DNA of 64,000 nt, from positions 124,001 to 188,000 of the forward strand of contig CAYWLG010000005.1 in NCBI GenBank assembly GCA_964459385.1, given 5' to 3'. A program made the translations under genes and the position numbers. This DNA comes from UBA6107 sp964459385. GTDB taxonomy: Bacteria > Chloroflexota > Anaerolineae > Anaerolineales > Anaerolineaceae. Shown here one piece after another: positions 8,269 through 17,571 of the stretch (the first letter of the stretch is position 1; each line of letters begins with the position of its first letter). The notes beneath the pieces were generated by a model. That model saw only the letters and a list, made by a program, of their open reading frames with translations. It had not been told where the DNA came from and made no database searches.

Positions 8269-10137
8269 ATGAGCGAAAAGAAAACTTTCAGAGAACTGCT
8301 GGACTGCCACCATCCGATCCTTTCGGACGGCGCTATGGGCACACTGCTGCACCAGCACGGCGCAACCATTCAGGGCAGTTTTGAGGCCCTCAATCTGGAG
8401 CAACCTTCTCTGGTCTCGCAAATCCACAGCGATTACATTGCGGCCGGATCACAGATCATTCAGACCAACACCTTTGGCGCCAATCGCTTCAAACTGTCCC
8501 AGCACGGACTGGCCGATCAGGTCAACGAGATCAACCGGGCCGGGGTGGAACTGGCCCTGCGCGCTGCACTGGATTCTCACAAAGACGTGCTCATCGCCGG
8601 GGATGTCGGCCCGCTGGGCGTGCGGCTAGCCCCTTATGGACGGGTGCAGCCCGAGCAGGCGCGTGAGGCGTTCGCCGAGCAGATCAAAGCCCTCACTTCC
8701 GCCGGCGTGGACTTGCTCATCTTTGAAACCTTTGCCGATCTCTATGAGATCGTAGAAGCCATCAGCGCCGCCAAAGAGGTGGCCCCGGACGTGCCGGTGA
8801 TCGCCTCCATGACCTTCACGCGCGACAACCGCACCCTGCTGGGTGACAGCCCCGCCAAAGTGGCGCACCGCATTCAGAAAGCCGGTGCCGACGTGATCGG
8901 CATCAATTGTTCGGGCGGCCCCAACCAACTGCTCAACATTCTCAAGCGGATGCGAGAAGCCGTGCCTGAGGCCGCTTTTTCGGTCATGCCCAATGCCGGC
9001 TGGCCACAGCAGGTGGAAGGCCGCATCATGTACCCGGCCGGGCCGGAATATTTTGGCGATTATGCGCTTTCTTTCTGGCGTGAAGGCGCCTGCGTGATCG
9101 GCGGCTGCTGCGGCACCACCCCGCAACACATCGGCTCGATGGCCCAGGCCATCGAAAGCGCCAATCCCATAGAGTTTGAGCGCAGCCGGGTAGAGGTCAA
9201 CGCCAACGAGCCCCTCCAACCCGAAGTTTCACAACTGCCGCCCACCCAACTGGCGCAAAAGCTGAAAGGTGGCAAGTTCGTCATCGCGGTCGAGATGGAT
9301 CCGCCGCGCGGGCTGGTGACGCAAAAACTGCTGGCCGGTGCCAGCCTGCTCTCAGAGGCCGGTGCTGACGTGATCGACGTGGCCGACAGTCCGATGGCGC
9401 GCATGCGCATGAGCCCCTGGGCGGTCTGTGACCTCATCCAGCGCAAAGTGGGCATCGAAACCGTGCTGCACTTCCCCACCCGCGGGCGCAACCTGCTGCG
9501 CGTGCAGGGCGATCTGCTGGCTTCACATGCCCAGGACGTGCGCAACGTGTTCGTGGTCATGGGCGACCCCACCTCCATCGGCGAATATCCCAACGCGATG
9601 GATAATTACGACCTGGTGCCCTCCGGCCTGATCAAGCTGATCAAGCAGGGTTTCAACGCCGGTCTGGATCATGCTGGGGCCGATATCGGGCAGCCGACCC
9701 AGTTTTTCGTGGGCTGCGCGCTGAACCTGAACCCGCACGACATGAACGAAGAGTTGAAGAACCTGCGCCGCAAGCTCAAAGCCGGGGCCGATTTCATCCT
9801 CACCCAGCCGATATACAGTACCGATCTGGTCGAAAAGTTCCTTTCAGCCTATGAGGCTTCTGAAGGCAGCAAACTGCCGATTCCTTTGATGGTGGGGCTG
9901 CTGCCTTTGGCCAGCCTGCGCCATGCCAATTTCTTGCAGCAAGAAGTGCCGGGCATCTCCATCCCGAATTTCGCCTTCAAGCAAATGGCCGAGGCCGGTG
10001 AACACGGCGCCGCTGCCGGCGTGAAGCTGGCCGCAGAATTGGCCCGCAGCCTGAACGGACTGGCGCAGGGTGTTTATCTGATGCCCGCCTTTGGCCGCTA
10101 TGACCATGCTGCCGAGATCATTGAAGCCATTCGCTAA
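8269..10137 (+). CDS. Bifunctional homocysteine S-methyltransferase / methylenetetrahydrofolate reductase
   Basis: A 622-residue fusion like Bacillus YitJ. The N-terminal homocysteine methyltransferase domain (residues about 10-290) has the zinc cysteines C214 (GINCSGG) and C280/C281 (GGCCGTT). The C-terminal domain (about 325-622) is a methylenetetrahydrofolate reductase TIM barrel, seen in motifs such as EMDPPRG, DVADSPMARMRMSP and the LTQPIYS segment. It would produce 5-methyl-THF and may also methylate homocysteine. The gene starts 8 bp after metH and ends before a strong terminator, so both lie in one SAM-riboswitch operon. Having two homocysteine-binding enzymes in one operon is partly redundant; the reductase half supplies the methyl donor that MetH consumes. 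Confidence 0.93.
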   Translation: MSEKKTFRELLDCHHPILSDGAMGTLLHQHGATIQGSFEALNLEQPSLVSQIHSDYIAAGSQIIQTNTFGANRFKLSQHGLADQVNEINRAGVELALRAALDSHKDVLIAGDVGPLGVRLAPYGRVQPEQAREAFAEQIKALTSAGVDLLIFETFADLYEIVEAISAAKEVAPDVPVIASMTFTRDNRTLLGDSPAKVAHRIQKAGADVIGINCSGGPNQLLNILKRMREAVPEAAFSVMPNAGWPQQVEGRIMYPAGPEYFGDYALSFWREGACVIGGCCGTTPQHIGSMAQAIESANPIEFERSRVEVNANEPLQPEVSQLPPTQLAQKLKGGKFVIAVEMDPPRGLVTQKLLAGASLLSEAGADVIDVADSPMARMRMSPWAVCDLIQRKVGIETVLHFPTRGRNLLRVQGDLLASHAQDVRNVFVVMGDPTSIGEYPNAMDNYDLVPSGLIKLIKQGFNAGLDHAGADIGQPTQFFVGCALNLNPHDMNEELKNLRRKLKAGADFILTQPIYSTDLVEKFLSAYEASEGSKLPIPLMVGLLPLASLRHANFLQQEVPGISIPNFAFKQMAEAGEHGAAAGVKLAAELARSLNGLAQGVYLMPAFGRYDHAAEIIEAIR

Positions 10138-10148
10138 AAAGGTTAAAA

Positions 10149-10172
10149 ATGAGGAGAGTCTCCTCATTTTTT
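10149..10172 (+). terminator. Intrinsic terminator after the methionine operon
   Basis: ATGAGGAGA and TCTCCTCAT form a nearly perfect hairpin with A-rich 5' flank and a run of six T, starting 12 bp after the stop codon of the bifunctional enzyme. It separates the methionine operon from coaX. Confidence 0.85.
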
Positions 10173-10173
10173 C

Positions 10174-10200
10174 TTGCCTGCGGTCAATTTCTAGTACAAT
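10174..10200 (+). promoter_or_regulatory. Probable promoter of coaX-coaBC
   Basis: TTGCCT (10174-10179) and TACAAT (10195-10200) are spaced by 15 bases, just after the preceding terminator and 19 bases before the coaX start. The short spacing makes it a moderate match. Confidence 0.45.
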
Positions 10201-10218
10201 ATTAAGTACGAGGATACC

Positions 10219-10983
10219 ATGCTATTAACAATCGATATCGGCAATACCAACATCACCCTGGGGCTGTACGATGGCGAGAAGCTCAGCGGTCATTGGCGCA
10301 TGGCCACCAATCACGAGCGCATGCCGGATGAATATGGCATTATGATGTCGGACCTTTTGGAACACAAAGGGATCAAACCCAGCGATCTGGAAGGCATCTG
10401 CATGGCCTCCGTGGTGCCCCCTCTCACCAGCCGGGTGATTCAGGCCTGCAACAATTATCTGGATGCCGAGCCCTTGAACGTGGATCATCAGACGAAAACG
10501 GGGGTCAAAGCCCTCATTGACGACCCGCGCACCGTAGGCGCCGACCGCATTGTGGACGTGGTGGCCGTCAAACATTTCTACAAATGTCCGGCTTGCGTGG
10601 TCGATTTCGGCACCGCCACCACCTTTGACGCCATCGATGCCGCCGGAGATTACCTGGGCGGTGCCATCGCTCCGGGCATCGGTATTTCTGCGGATGCGCT
10701 GGTAAGAATGACCGCGCAACTTCCGCGCGTGGATTTGCAGGCGCCTCCTTCTGCGATCGGGCGCAACACCGTGCACGCCATGCAATCGGGCCTGCTGTTT
10801 GGTTATGTTTCGATGACCGAGGGCATGGTGGCACGCTTCCGCAAAGAATTGGGGTCTGAAATGAAAGTAATCGCCACCGGCGGCCTGGCCGAACTGGTCG
10901 CGAAACATACTCCGGTCTTGCAGATCATCGCTCCCTGGCTGACGCTGGACGGGCTGCGTTTGATCTGGGAAATGAATCGCTAA
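10219..10983 (+). CDS. coaX: Type III pantothenate kinase
   Basis: Catalyses the first step of coenzyme A synthesis, ATP-dependent phosphorylation of pantothenate. The 254-residue protein has all the CoaX motifs of the ASKHA-fold type III enzymes: DIGNTNITLGLYDG at the N-terminus, DPRTVGADRI, VVDFGTATTFDAID and GGAIAPGIGIS. Type III kinases are not feedback-inhibited by CoA. A GAGG ribosome site precedes the ATG. The stop codon is followed after one base by coaBC, so the first three CoA steps are encoded as one unit. Confidence 0.95.
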   Translation: MLLTIDIGNTNITLGLYDGEKLSGHWRMATNHERMPDEYGIMMSDLLEHKGIKPSDLEGICMASVVPPLTSRVIQACNNYLDAEPLNVDHQTKTGVKALIDDPRTVGADRIVDVVAVKHFYKCPACVVDFGTATTFDAIDAAGDYLGGAIAPGIGISADALVRMTAQLPRVDLQAPPSAIGRNTVHAMQSGLLFGYVSMTEGMVARFRKELGSEMKVIATGGLAELVAKHTPVLQIIAPWLTLDGLRLIWEMNR

Positions 10984-10984
10984 G

Positions 10985-12199
10985 ATGCTCAACCCATTTG
11001 CCAACAAACATATCGTGCTTGGCGTCACCGGCTCGGTGGCTGCCTATAAAGCCGTTGAACTGGCCTCCAAGCTCACCCAGTCCGGCGCTGTGGTGGATGT
11101 GATCCTTACCGAGAGCGCACTGCATTTTGTCTCTGCTTTGCAGTTTCAATCGGTGACGGGCCGCAAAGCCTTCTGCGATGCCGACCTGTGGGGCGGCGAG
11201 GCACACGTGGTGCACGTGAATCTGGGGCACAGCGCTGACCTGCTGGTGATTGCCCCTGCTACGGCCTCTACGATGGCCAAACTGGCCAACGGGCTGGGTG
11301 ATAACCTGCTCAGCGTATCCGCGCTGGCGGCGCACTGCCCGCTGGTGCTGGCCCCGGCTATGGATCTGGGCATGTTCGCCCACCCGGCCACGCAGGCCAA
11401 CGTAGCAAAGCTCAAAGAGCGCGGCGCCACCTTCATTGGCCCGGTCGAAGGGCATCTGGCTTCCGGTCTGACTGGCCCCGGCCGCTTCGAAGAACCGGTC
11501 AATATTCTGGCGCAACTGCGCTTCTTGCTCAGCCGCCAAGGGCCCTTGCAGGGCAAGCGCATCATCGTCACAGCGGGTGGCACCCAAGAAGCCATTGACC
11601 CGGTGCGCGTCATCACCAATCGCTCCTCGGGTAAACAGGGCTATGCGGTGGCGCAGGCTGCCCTCGATGCCGGAGCGGATGTGACCCTCATCACGGCCCC
11701 TACCCAACTGGCGAGCCCCGCCGGAGCCTCCGTCATCGAAGTGCAGAGCGCTGCCGAAATGCTGAAAGCCGTGCTGGCAGAAAGCCAGCAGGCTTATGCA
11801 CTCATCATGGCTGCTGCCGTGGCCGATTTCAGGCCCAGTGAAGTGGCCGGCGAAAAGATCAAGAAAGACAGCGGCAAGTCTGAGATCAATTTGGTGCCCA
11901 CTCAGGATCTTTTGCTCGAAGTGGCCGGGCAAAAAGCCCGCAGCGGCTTCCCGCATTACACGATCGGGTTCGCGGCCGAGAGCGAGAACCTTTTGCTCAA
12001 TGCCCAGATCAAAATGACCAAGAAAAATCTGGATATGATCGTTGCCAATGACATCAGCAAAAGTGACAGCGGTTTTGAAGTGGACGCCAATCAGGTCACC
12101 TTCCTGTTAAGAGACGGCACCAAAGAGCCCTTACCCCTCCTGCCCAAAAACGAAGTGGCAGAGCGCATCGTTCAAAAAATCATCGAATGGGGGAAATAA
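10985..12199 (+). CDS. coaBC: Bifunctional phosphopantothenoylcysteine decarboxylase / phosphopantothenate-cysteine ligase
   Basis: The 404-residue protein contains an N-terminal flavin decarboxylase domain (GVTGSVAAYKAVELASKL, then VNLGHSADLLVIAPATASTMAKL and the PAMD motif) and a C-terminal CTP-dependent ligase domain from about residue 185 (ITAGGTQEAIDPVRVITNRSSG, then AAAVADFRP). It joins cysteine to 4'-phosphopantothenate and decarboxylates the product to 4'-phosphopantetheine. It overlaps functionally with coaX directly upstream. Phosphopantetheine made here ends up on the carrier domains of the lipid synthase encoded further along the window, through CoA. Confidence 0.95.
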   Translation: MLNPFANKHIVLGVTGSVAAYKAVELASKLTQSGAVVDVILTESALHFVSALQFQSVTGRKAFCDADLWGGEAHVVHVNLGHSADLLVIAPATASTMAKLANGLGDNLLSVSALAAHCPLVLAPAMDLGMFAHPATQANVAKLKERGATFIGPVEGHLASGLTGPGRFEEPVNILAQLRFLLSRQGPLQGKRIIVTAGGTQEAIDPVRVITNRSSGKQGYAVAQAALDAGADVTLITAPTQLASPAGASVIEVQSAAEMLKAVLAESQQAYALIMAAAVADFRPSEVAGEKIKKDSGKSEINLVPTQDLLLEVAGQKARSGFPHYTIGFAAESENLLLNAQIKMTKKNLDMIVANDISKSDSGFEVDANQVTFLLRDGTKEPLPLLPKNEVAERIVQKIIEWGK

Positions 12200-12208
12200 C
12201 TCCGCAAA

Positions 12209-12937
12209 ATGCGCATTCTCGTCATCTCTGATATCCACGCAAACTACCCTGCCCTTGAAGCGGTGCTGGCCTCGGTCGTCACCGTTGATGCGGTCTGGTG
12301 CCTAGGCGATCTGGTGGGGTATGGCCCTTTTCCAAACGAATGTATTGAGAGAGTGATCTCACTGCCCAATCTCACCTGTCTGATGGGCAACCACGATTCG
12401 GCCATTGCCGATAGCAGCAATATTGATAAGTTCAACGATGAAGCCAGCAACGCCATTTATTGGACCAAGCGGGTGATCACCGATAAAAACCTGGCCTACC
12501 TGCGCACCCTGCCCGAAATGGTCAAGACCGATTGGGTTACCATGGCACACGGCAGTCCGCGCATGCCCACCTGGGAATATCTGATCGACCCACTGACCGC
12601 ACTGGTCAACTTTGCCTTTTTTGAAACCCAGGTGGCGCTGGTGGGGCATTCTCACCTGCCGCTTGCGTTTTTGGTGGACAAAGAAGGGCAAAACATCAAT
12701 CGCAGCATTTGCCAGCCGGGCAAACCGATCAAGATCGAGACCCGCGCCATTTTTAACCCCGGCTCGGTGGGGCAGCCCCGCGATCACGACCCACGCGCTT
12801 CGTATGGCATTCTGGACCCCGAAGAGCAGACCTGGGAGATCAAGCGCGTTTCGTATGACATCGAGACCACCCAAAATGCCATCGAAAAGGCCGGGCTGCC
12901 CGCAAAGCTCGCCATTCGCCTGGCGGAGGGCTGGTAA
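12209..12937 (+). CDS. Metallophosphoesterase (YfcE/MJ0936-like)
   Basis: A 242-residue calcineurin-like phosphoesterase with the full metal-ligand series: DIHANYPALEAVL, CLGDLVGYGPFP, MGNHD, MAHGSPR and GHSHLP. The family hydrolyses phosphodiesters or phosphomonoesters using two metal ions; the natural substrate is unknown for this subgroup. It starts 9 bp after coaBC on the same strand and may be co-transcribed. Cytoplasmic, with no signal peptide. Confidence 0.88.
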   Translation: MRILVISDIHANYPALEAVLASVVTVDAVWCLGDLVGYGPFPNECIERVISLPNLTCLMGNHDSAIADSSNIDKFNDEASNAIYWTKRVITDKNLAYLRTLPEMVKTDWVTMAHGSPRMPTWEYLIDPLTALVNFAFFETQVALVGHSHLPLAFLVDKEGQNINRSICQPGKPIKIETRAIFNPGSVGQPRDHDPRASYGILDPEEQTWEIKRVSYDIETTQNAIEKAGLPAKLAIRLAEGW

Positions 12938-12996
12938 AGGAACTTTTTGCAAATAAAAACGTCTTTGAAGTAGACAAGTATCCAATGGAGGAGAAT

Positions 12997-13971
12997 ATGA
13001 GTGTCAAACGCCTGCTTCTGATTTCAACTGTTTTTCTATTGATCCTGACGGGATGTGCTGCCCAGGCCACCCCATCCATTCAATATCTCGACACAGGCAA
13101 AGCCGCCAACGGCGCCATGTCAGAATTTGAGGCCTACGCCCCAGCCGCCACTGAAGCGCCGGCCATGTATGATGAAGCCACCTCTGCCAGCGTGGACGCC
13201 GCCGGAGCCGCGCCTGTCAAGCAAATGGTGATCATGAATGCCACTTTGAGCATTCTGGTGGATGACCCCACCATCACCCTTTCGGACATCATGAAGCTGG
13301 CCGATGACATGGGCGGTTTCACCGTCAGCTCCAACAGCTACCAGACCTATAATTCCAACGGCGATCAGATTCCGGCCGCATCGGTCACCATCCGTGTGCC
13401 GGCTGAAAAGCTCAACGAAGCACTCGACCAGATCAAGGCCATGACCGGCGATCCGAAGGCGTTCGTGACCTCAGAAAATGTCTCCGGGCAGGATGTGACC
13501 CAGGATTACACCGACCTGCAATCACGCCTGCGCAATCTGCAAGAAGCCGAAACCGAGCTGACCAAAATGTACGAGAAGGCACAGGATGCCAGCGATGTTC
13601 TCGCCATTTATCAGCAAAAATTGCAGGTGACCGAGCAGATCGAGGTCATCAAAGGCCAAATGCAGTATTACGAACAATCTGCCGCCAAATCGGCCATCTC
13701 AGTGCAGATCGCTGCCAAAGCCAGCACACAGCCCATCACCGTGGCCGGCTGGGAGCCCAAGGGTGTCGCGCTGGATGCAGTGCGCGCGTTGGTCTCCTTC
13801 TTGAAGGGATTTGTTGACTTCCTTATCCGCCTGGTCATCACCGTGCTGCCCATTCTCATCGTACTGGGTCTGGTGATCGGCCTGCCCATCTATCTGCTGG
13901 TGCGCTGGCTGGTACGGCGCAACAAGGCCAAAAAGAATCAACTGCCCCCAGTTCCAACTGAGAAAAAGTAA
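12997..13971 (+). CDS. DUF4349 domain lipoprotein
   Basis: A 324-residue predicted lipoprotein. The start at 12997 is chosen because GGAGGAG lies just upstream. Residues 1-21 form a signal peptide ending in the lipobox LTGC. The middle (about residues 70-240) matches DUF4349: a strand-rich part (ASVTIRVPAEKLNEAL, then VSGQDVTQDYTDLQSRLRNL) and a predicted coiled coil around LQEAETELTKMYEKAQ. One transmembrane segment (about 275-305) precedes a basic tail. Lipid anchor plus a C-terminal membrane helix implies the domain faces outside the cell. Function of DUF4349 is unknown. A bidirectional terminator follows. Confidence 0.8.
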   Translation: MSVKRLLLISTVFLLILTGCAAQATPSIQYLDTGKAANGAMSEFEAYAPAATEAPAMYDEATSASVDAAGAAPVKQMVIMNATLSILVDDPTITLSDIMKLADDMGGFTVSSNSYQTYNSNGDQIPAASVTIRVPAEKLNEALDQIKAMTGDPKAFVTSENVSGQDVTQDYTDLQSRLRNLQEAETELTKMYEKAQDASDVLAIYQQKLQVTEQIEVIKGQMQYYEQSAAKSAISVQIAAKASTQPITVAGWEPKGVALDAVRALVSFLKGFVDFLIRLVITVLPILIVLGLVIGLPIYLLVRWLVRRNKAKKNQLPPVPTEKK

Positions 13972-13986
13972 ACTCTCGTAGAAAAC

Positions 13987-14022
13987 AGCAGTGGCACGGT
14001 AAACCGTGCCACTGCTTTATTT
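13987..14022. terminator. Bidirectional terminator between convergent genes
   Basis: GCAGTGGCACGG and CCGTGCCACTGC form a perfect 12-bp stem around a four-base loop, flanked by an A-rich 5' side and TTTATTTATT. It lies between the ends of the DUF4349 gene (plus) and the alpha-galactosidase gene (minus), so it can serve both. Confidence 0.85.
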
Positions 14023-14045
14023 ATTAATTAAGAACTCTTACCAGA

Positions 14046-16409
14046 CTATTCTTTTTTGATCGTTACATGTGCGAAGCCCTCGAATTTAAGCGACAGGCTC
14101 CAAACACCGTTGCCTTCATCGATCAGTTCTGCGGGGGCGCCTTCCACCTCGGCGCTGGCTTTGGCCCAGGGCAAGGCAACCTTCACCCGGCCGGCAGCCG
14201 TGCGCGGCAAGCGCAGCGTGAAAGCGAGCAGGTCTTTACCCGCCTGCCAATCAACCACCTCTTTGCCCTGTGAAAAATGCAGGTCGCTGCCCAGATACTG
14301 CGGCCTGGTTGCGGTCACACGGCGGAAAACGCCCATCACGCAACCATGTGGCGGGACGGCTTCGGCCAGGTAAGCTTCAGATTTGGCCAGCTTGCGCGTC
14401 TTCTCTCCCCAAAAATCGCTGAACCAATATTCGTCCTTTTCCAGATCAAATTGGGCGGGATCCAGCTTTAAATCGACAGCTTGATCTGACCAGTTGAAAA
14501 GCGTGACCAAGTGCCACTCCCCTGTTTCGTTGAGCAGATCCAGGCGCAGGCGGGTGGGCATCTCGGCGTCGAACCAGTCGATCACGCGGGCGCGTTCACC
14601 GATCACCGGCAGCAAGACCTCGGCGATACGGCGGCGTTCTGCGGGCAAACGGGGCAGATCGTCAGAGAGCAGCAACGAGCCGCCAGTCAGGGCAATGGAC
14701 GCGGTCAAGCTCTGCACTTCGGCCAGGCTGAGATGCGAATCGGGGCGGATGAGCAGGCAATCGGGGTCATTGATCCACCAGTGCTGGTGCATATTGGCCC
14801 GCGTGAGGATGTTGTTGATCGAATTGCGGGCACAGGGCATGGACGGTTCATTTTTGAAGAACAAGCCAATGCCATTAAACTGGGGCAGCCAATCCCCGCT
14901 CACATCCGGGCCAATGCGCATGGCTTCGACCAAGCCCAGCATGGAGCCAAAGGGCGCGCCGCAGCCCAGCAGGGTCACTTCCGGGCCAACCGCAGTGCGG
15001 ATGGCCTCCATGCCCATGCGCAGCACCTGGGCGCGTGTCTTGGTGGCATCGTGGTAAACGCCGGGCAGCGCTGCCGCATACAAAAAGTCCAGTTTCAGGT
15101 AGGGGTAGCCCCATTCCTGCGACGCGGTACGCACCACACTGCAGGCATATTCCAGCGCCTCAGGGACGGTCAAATCCAGGCCGGTGTCGAGGGCGTTCCA
15201 GACAAACCCGGCATTGACCGGCTTGCCGTTGGCTTTACGCAGAATCCAATCGGGGTGATCTTTGAACAATTCAGATTTTGGGTGAACAATGAAAGGCGCC
15301 AGCCATAAACCCGGCAGCAGCCCTTCCTGCTTGATCTCGTCAGCCAGCACCTTGACCCCCTCAGCAAAGCGCGGCTTGAAGCTGAACCAGTCGCCCACCT
15401 GGCTCTCGAAACCATCGTCGATCTGCACCAGGTCAATGGGCATGGTCTCTTGCTGTGCAACGATGGTCTTCAAATTAGAGCGCACATCGTCGGCACCCAG
15501 ATTGGTGTAGTAGTAATACCACGAACACCAGCCCACCGGTGACTCGGCCGGCACGCGGACGTGATTTTCACGCGCCACGGCCTCAAAGTATTTTTCAAGC
15601 GGTTCGCGGTGATCCAGCAGCACGGGCGAGTAGACGACCCAATCAGTTTCGATGGAGCAGCCAGCATCCAAACTGGCATGATCGCCGTTGGCCCACAGCT
15701 TGAGCGTGAAGGGGGCATTGTAATTGGCGTAAACGCTGCCAAAATGCTGCTTTTGCGATAGAAAACCCAGCACAAAGCCTTTGCGGGCCTGGCGATCACC
15801 CAGCACGGCGAAAAAGTCTGACCCAAATTCGCCCTTGTGGGTGGGCGTGGGTGTGCCGGTGTTGATGATCATGGGTGCCTGCATGCCGCCCAGGCGGGTG
15901 TGCGGCATTTTGCCATCTCCGGGCACCCAGCCCACCGGCGACCAGGACTGCCAGCCGTTGTGGAAAAAGCCCAGATCGGCGGGTGATTTTGCCTGAGCGA
16001 ACTGCACTGCCGCGGCCTGTTCCCCTGCCACAATATGCAGCATCTCGATACGATCAATGAAAACCGGAGCCTCCCCCTGATTGGTGAGCTTGACCTTCCA
16101 GACCGCCAGTGGATATTCTTCCACCACGCCAAAAGTGATCTCGTAGCGCATGCCATCTTCAGAAGCGGGGACGATGAAACGCAGCAGCTTGACCCGTCCG
16201 TGTTCACCCGCTTCGGACCACTCAGGCACGGCTTCGTACCCCTGCCAGCCCTCTTGCAGATTTTGCTTCTTTTTGCCCGCAACACTGAACTCAACGCCCA
16301 AACGTGCGTTCAACAGTGCCGGAAAAGCAGCCTCTTTGGGAAGAATGGAAAAAGATCCATTTTGCGGATCAATTTTCAGATCGAAGATGGATTGGTTCAA
16401 TTCGGCCAT
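14046..16409 (-). CDS. Alpha-galactosidase, glycoside hydrolase family 36
   Basis: Hydrolyses terminal alpha-galactosyl residues, for example from raffinose-type sugars or galactomannan. The 787-residue protein has an N-terminal beta-sandwich domain (to about residue 290), a TIM barrel starting at GWCSWYYYYT, and a C-terminal beta domain. The nucleophile is D441 in YLKLDF and the acid/base D502 in RIGPDVSGDW; VQIDDGF is the conserved substrate-contact segment. No signal peptide is visible, so the enzyme is intracellular and would act on imported oligosaccharides. It stands alone, without transporter or regulator next to it. Family placement is confident; linkage and sugar specificity are inferred from the family. 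Confidence 0.88.
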   Translation of the reverse strand: MAELNQSIFDLKIDPQNGSFSILPKEAAFPALLNARLGVEFSVAGKKKQNLQEGWQGYEAVPEWSEAGEHGRVKLLRFIVPASEDGMRYEITFGVVEEYPLAVWKVKLTNQGEAPVFIDRIEMLHIVAGEQAAAVQFAQAKSPADLGFFHNGWQSWSPVGWVPGDGKMPHTRLGGMQAPMIINTGTPTPTHKGEFGSDFFAVLGDRQARKGFVLGFLSQKQHFGSVYANYNAPFTLKLWANGDHASLDAGCSIETDWVVYSPVLLDHREPLEKYFEAVARENHVRVPAESPVGWCSWYYYYTNLGADDVRSNLKTIVAQQETMPIDLVQIDDGFESQVGDWFSFKPRFAEGVKVLADEIKQEGLLPGLWLAPFIVHPKSELFKDHPDWILRKANGKPVNAGFVWNALDTGLDLTVPEALEYACSVVRTASQEWGYPYLKLDFLYAAALPGVYHDATKTRAQVLRMGMEAIRTAVGPEVTLLGCGAPFGSMLGLVEAMRIGPDVSGDWLPQFNGIGLFFKNEPSMPCARNSINNILTRANMHQHWWINDPDCLLIRPDSHLSLAEVQSLTASIALTGGSLLLSDDLPRLPAERRRIAEVLLPVIGERARVIDWFDAEMPTRLRLDLLNETGEWHLVTLFNWSDQAVDLKLDPAQFDLEKDEYWFSDFWGEKTRKLAKSEAYLAEAVPPHGCVMGVFRRVTATRPQYLGSDLHFSQGKEVVDWQAGKDLLAFTLRLPRTAAGRVKVALPWAKASAEVEGAPAELIDEGNGVWSLSLKFEGFAHVTIKKE

Positions 16410-16472
16410 GATTGTCTACTCCGGTGGAAAGATGACTTAATCATATCATGCCTGTAAAAATTGCAACTCAAA

Positions 16473-16499
16473 AGGCCACCCATTTTTCATGGATGGCCT
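16473..16499 (-). terminator. Hairpin after the membrane protein gene
   Basis: On the minus strand AGGCCATCCAT pairs with ATGGGTGGCCT (one G-T wobble) followed by TTTTGAG. It lies 24 bp past the stop of the gene at 16523-17440. The T-run is short, so it is a moderate terminator. Confidence 0.55.
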
Positions 16500-16522
16500 C
16501 TCAAATGTCATTGTGAAATGAA

Positions 16523-17440
16523 CTACTTGTTGGCTTTTACCACCGCCTGATAGGCCGGCAGATCAGTGTAAATCTCTTCCTTGAGCGGGTTGCGTTTGGT
16601 GCGGACGATCTTGATGATCTCATAGACCAGCACGGCCACATTGGCGGCCAGGGCCAGGCTGCTAACCAGCCATAGCGCCCCAATGTTGTGAGAAGATTTG
16701 ACCGCAAACATTGAAGTATCCACAAAACCGGGCACGGTCATGACGAACATCATCCAGAAGGCCAGCGTCTGCGCGCGATGCTGCAGCCAGGCACCTTTTT
16801 TGATGAAGAAAGCCGGAATGGTGCAAGAAATGAGCAGTGCAGCACCAGCATAAAAAGCGTGATCTGAGACACAGTTGTAGACGTAGGCGAAGTTCCATAG
16901 ATCATAAGCGATGATCCAGAACCAAAGCATATCGGGCCAAAGCATATCGTGCTTCTTGTCTTTGCCGATGAAAATGCCCATCCAACCGGTGATGGTGATA
17001 ATGTTGATGATGCCGGCGACGCCGTTCATGATGTTCCAGGGGCCGCCGATGGTGTAAATGCCATCCACCAGACCGTTGATGCCGAAGCATTGAAAATCAC
17101 GCACCACTGCTTCCATGATATTAATGGCCAAAATAAGTGGCGGGAACATGAGCGCATATTTGTTTTTGTCGAGCCCTTTGATAAAACGCAGCGCCAAAAA
17201 GCCCAGGCAACCTGCCAGCGAGGAGTAAACTTTCACCCAGTGGAACCAATCACCCACGCTGGAACCCTCGCCAGCGGTCTTGTTCCAGACCGTGAAAGGC
17301 AAAACGGCGGGCAGCACCAGAAAGAAAGCCAGCGCAACCCACTTGTTCAAACGAGCCAGTTCGTTGAGCAGGATCAACCCACCCAAAACAACGAACCACA
17401 TCAAAGCCGAATACCACGGGATCGAAGCAAACAAAGCCAT
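16523..17440 (-). CDS. Polytopic membrane protein (DUF5692-like)
   Basis: A 305-residue protein with about nine hydrophobic segments. I place the start at the ATG at 17440, since a GGAGG site lies six bases upstream; a TTG 69 bases earlier opens the same frame without one. The segments TAGEGSSVGDWFHWVKVYS and LAINIMEAVVRDFQCF look like the DUF5692 family, which I recognise from memory rather than by search. Its function is unknown. It has its own promoter with a palindrome (17572-17616) and a hairpin downstream, so it appears to be a single-gene unit. Confidence 0.65.
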   Translation of the reverse strand: MALFASIPWYSALMWFVVLGGLILLNELARLNKWVALAFFLVLPAVLPFTVWNKTAGEGSSVGDWFHWVKVYSSLAGCLGFLALRFIKGLDKNKYALMFPPLILAINIMEAVVRDFQCFGINGLVDGIYTIGGPWNIMNGVAGIINIITITGWMGIFIGKDKKHDMLWPDMLWFWIIAYDLWNFAYVYNCVSDHAFYAGAALLISCTIPAFFIKKGAWLQHRAQTLAFWMMFVMTVPGFVDTSMFAVKSSHNIGALWLVSSLALAANVAVLVYEIIKIVRTKRNPLKEEIYTDLPAYQAVVKANK

Positions 17441-17571
17441 TCCCAACCTCCAGAGATGAATTAAGGTCAGCATTTTCTGACCGATCAGCCAGATGGTTAA
17501 TTCAACCAAGGCTAATGCCTGATTGAATATGAAGAACTATTCGCGATGTAACCATTGTTGAAAAACATACC

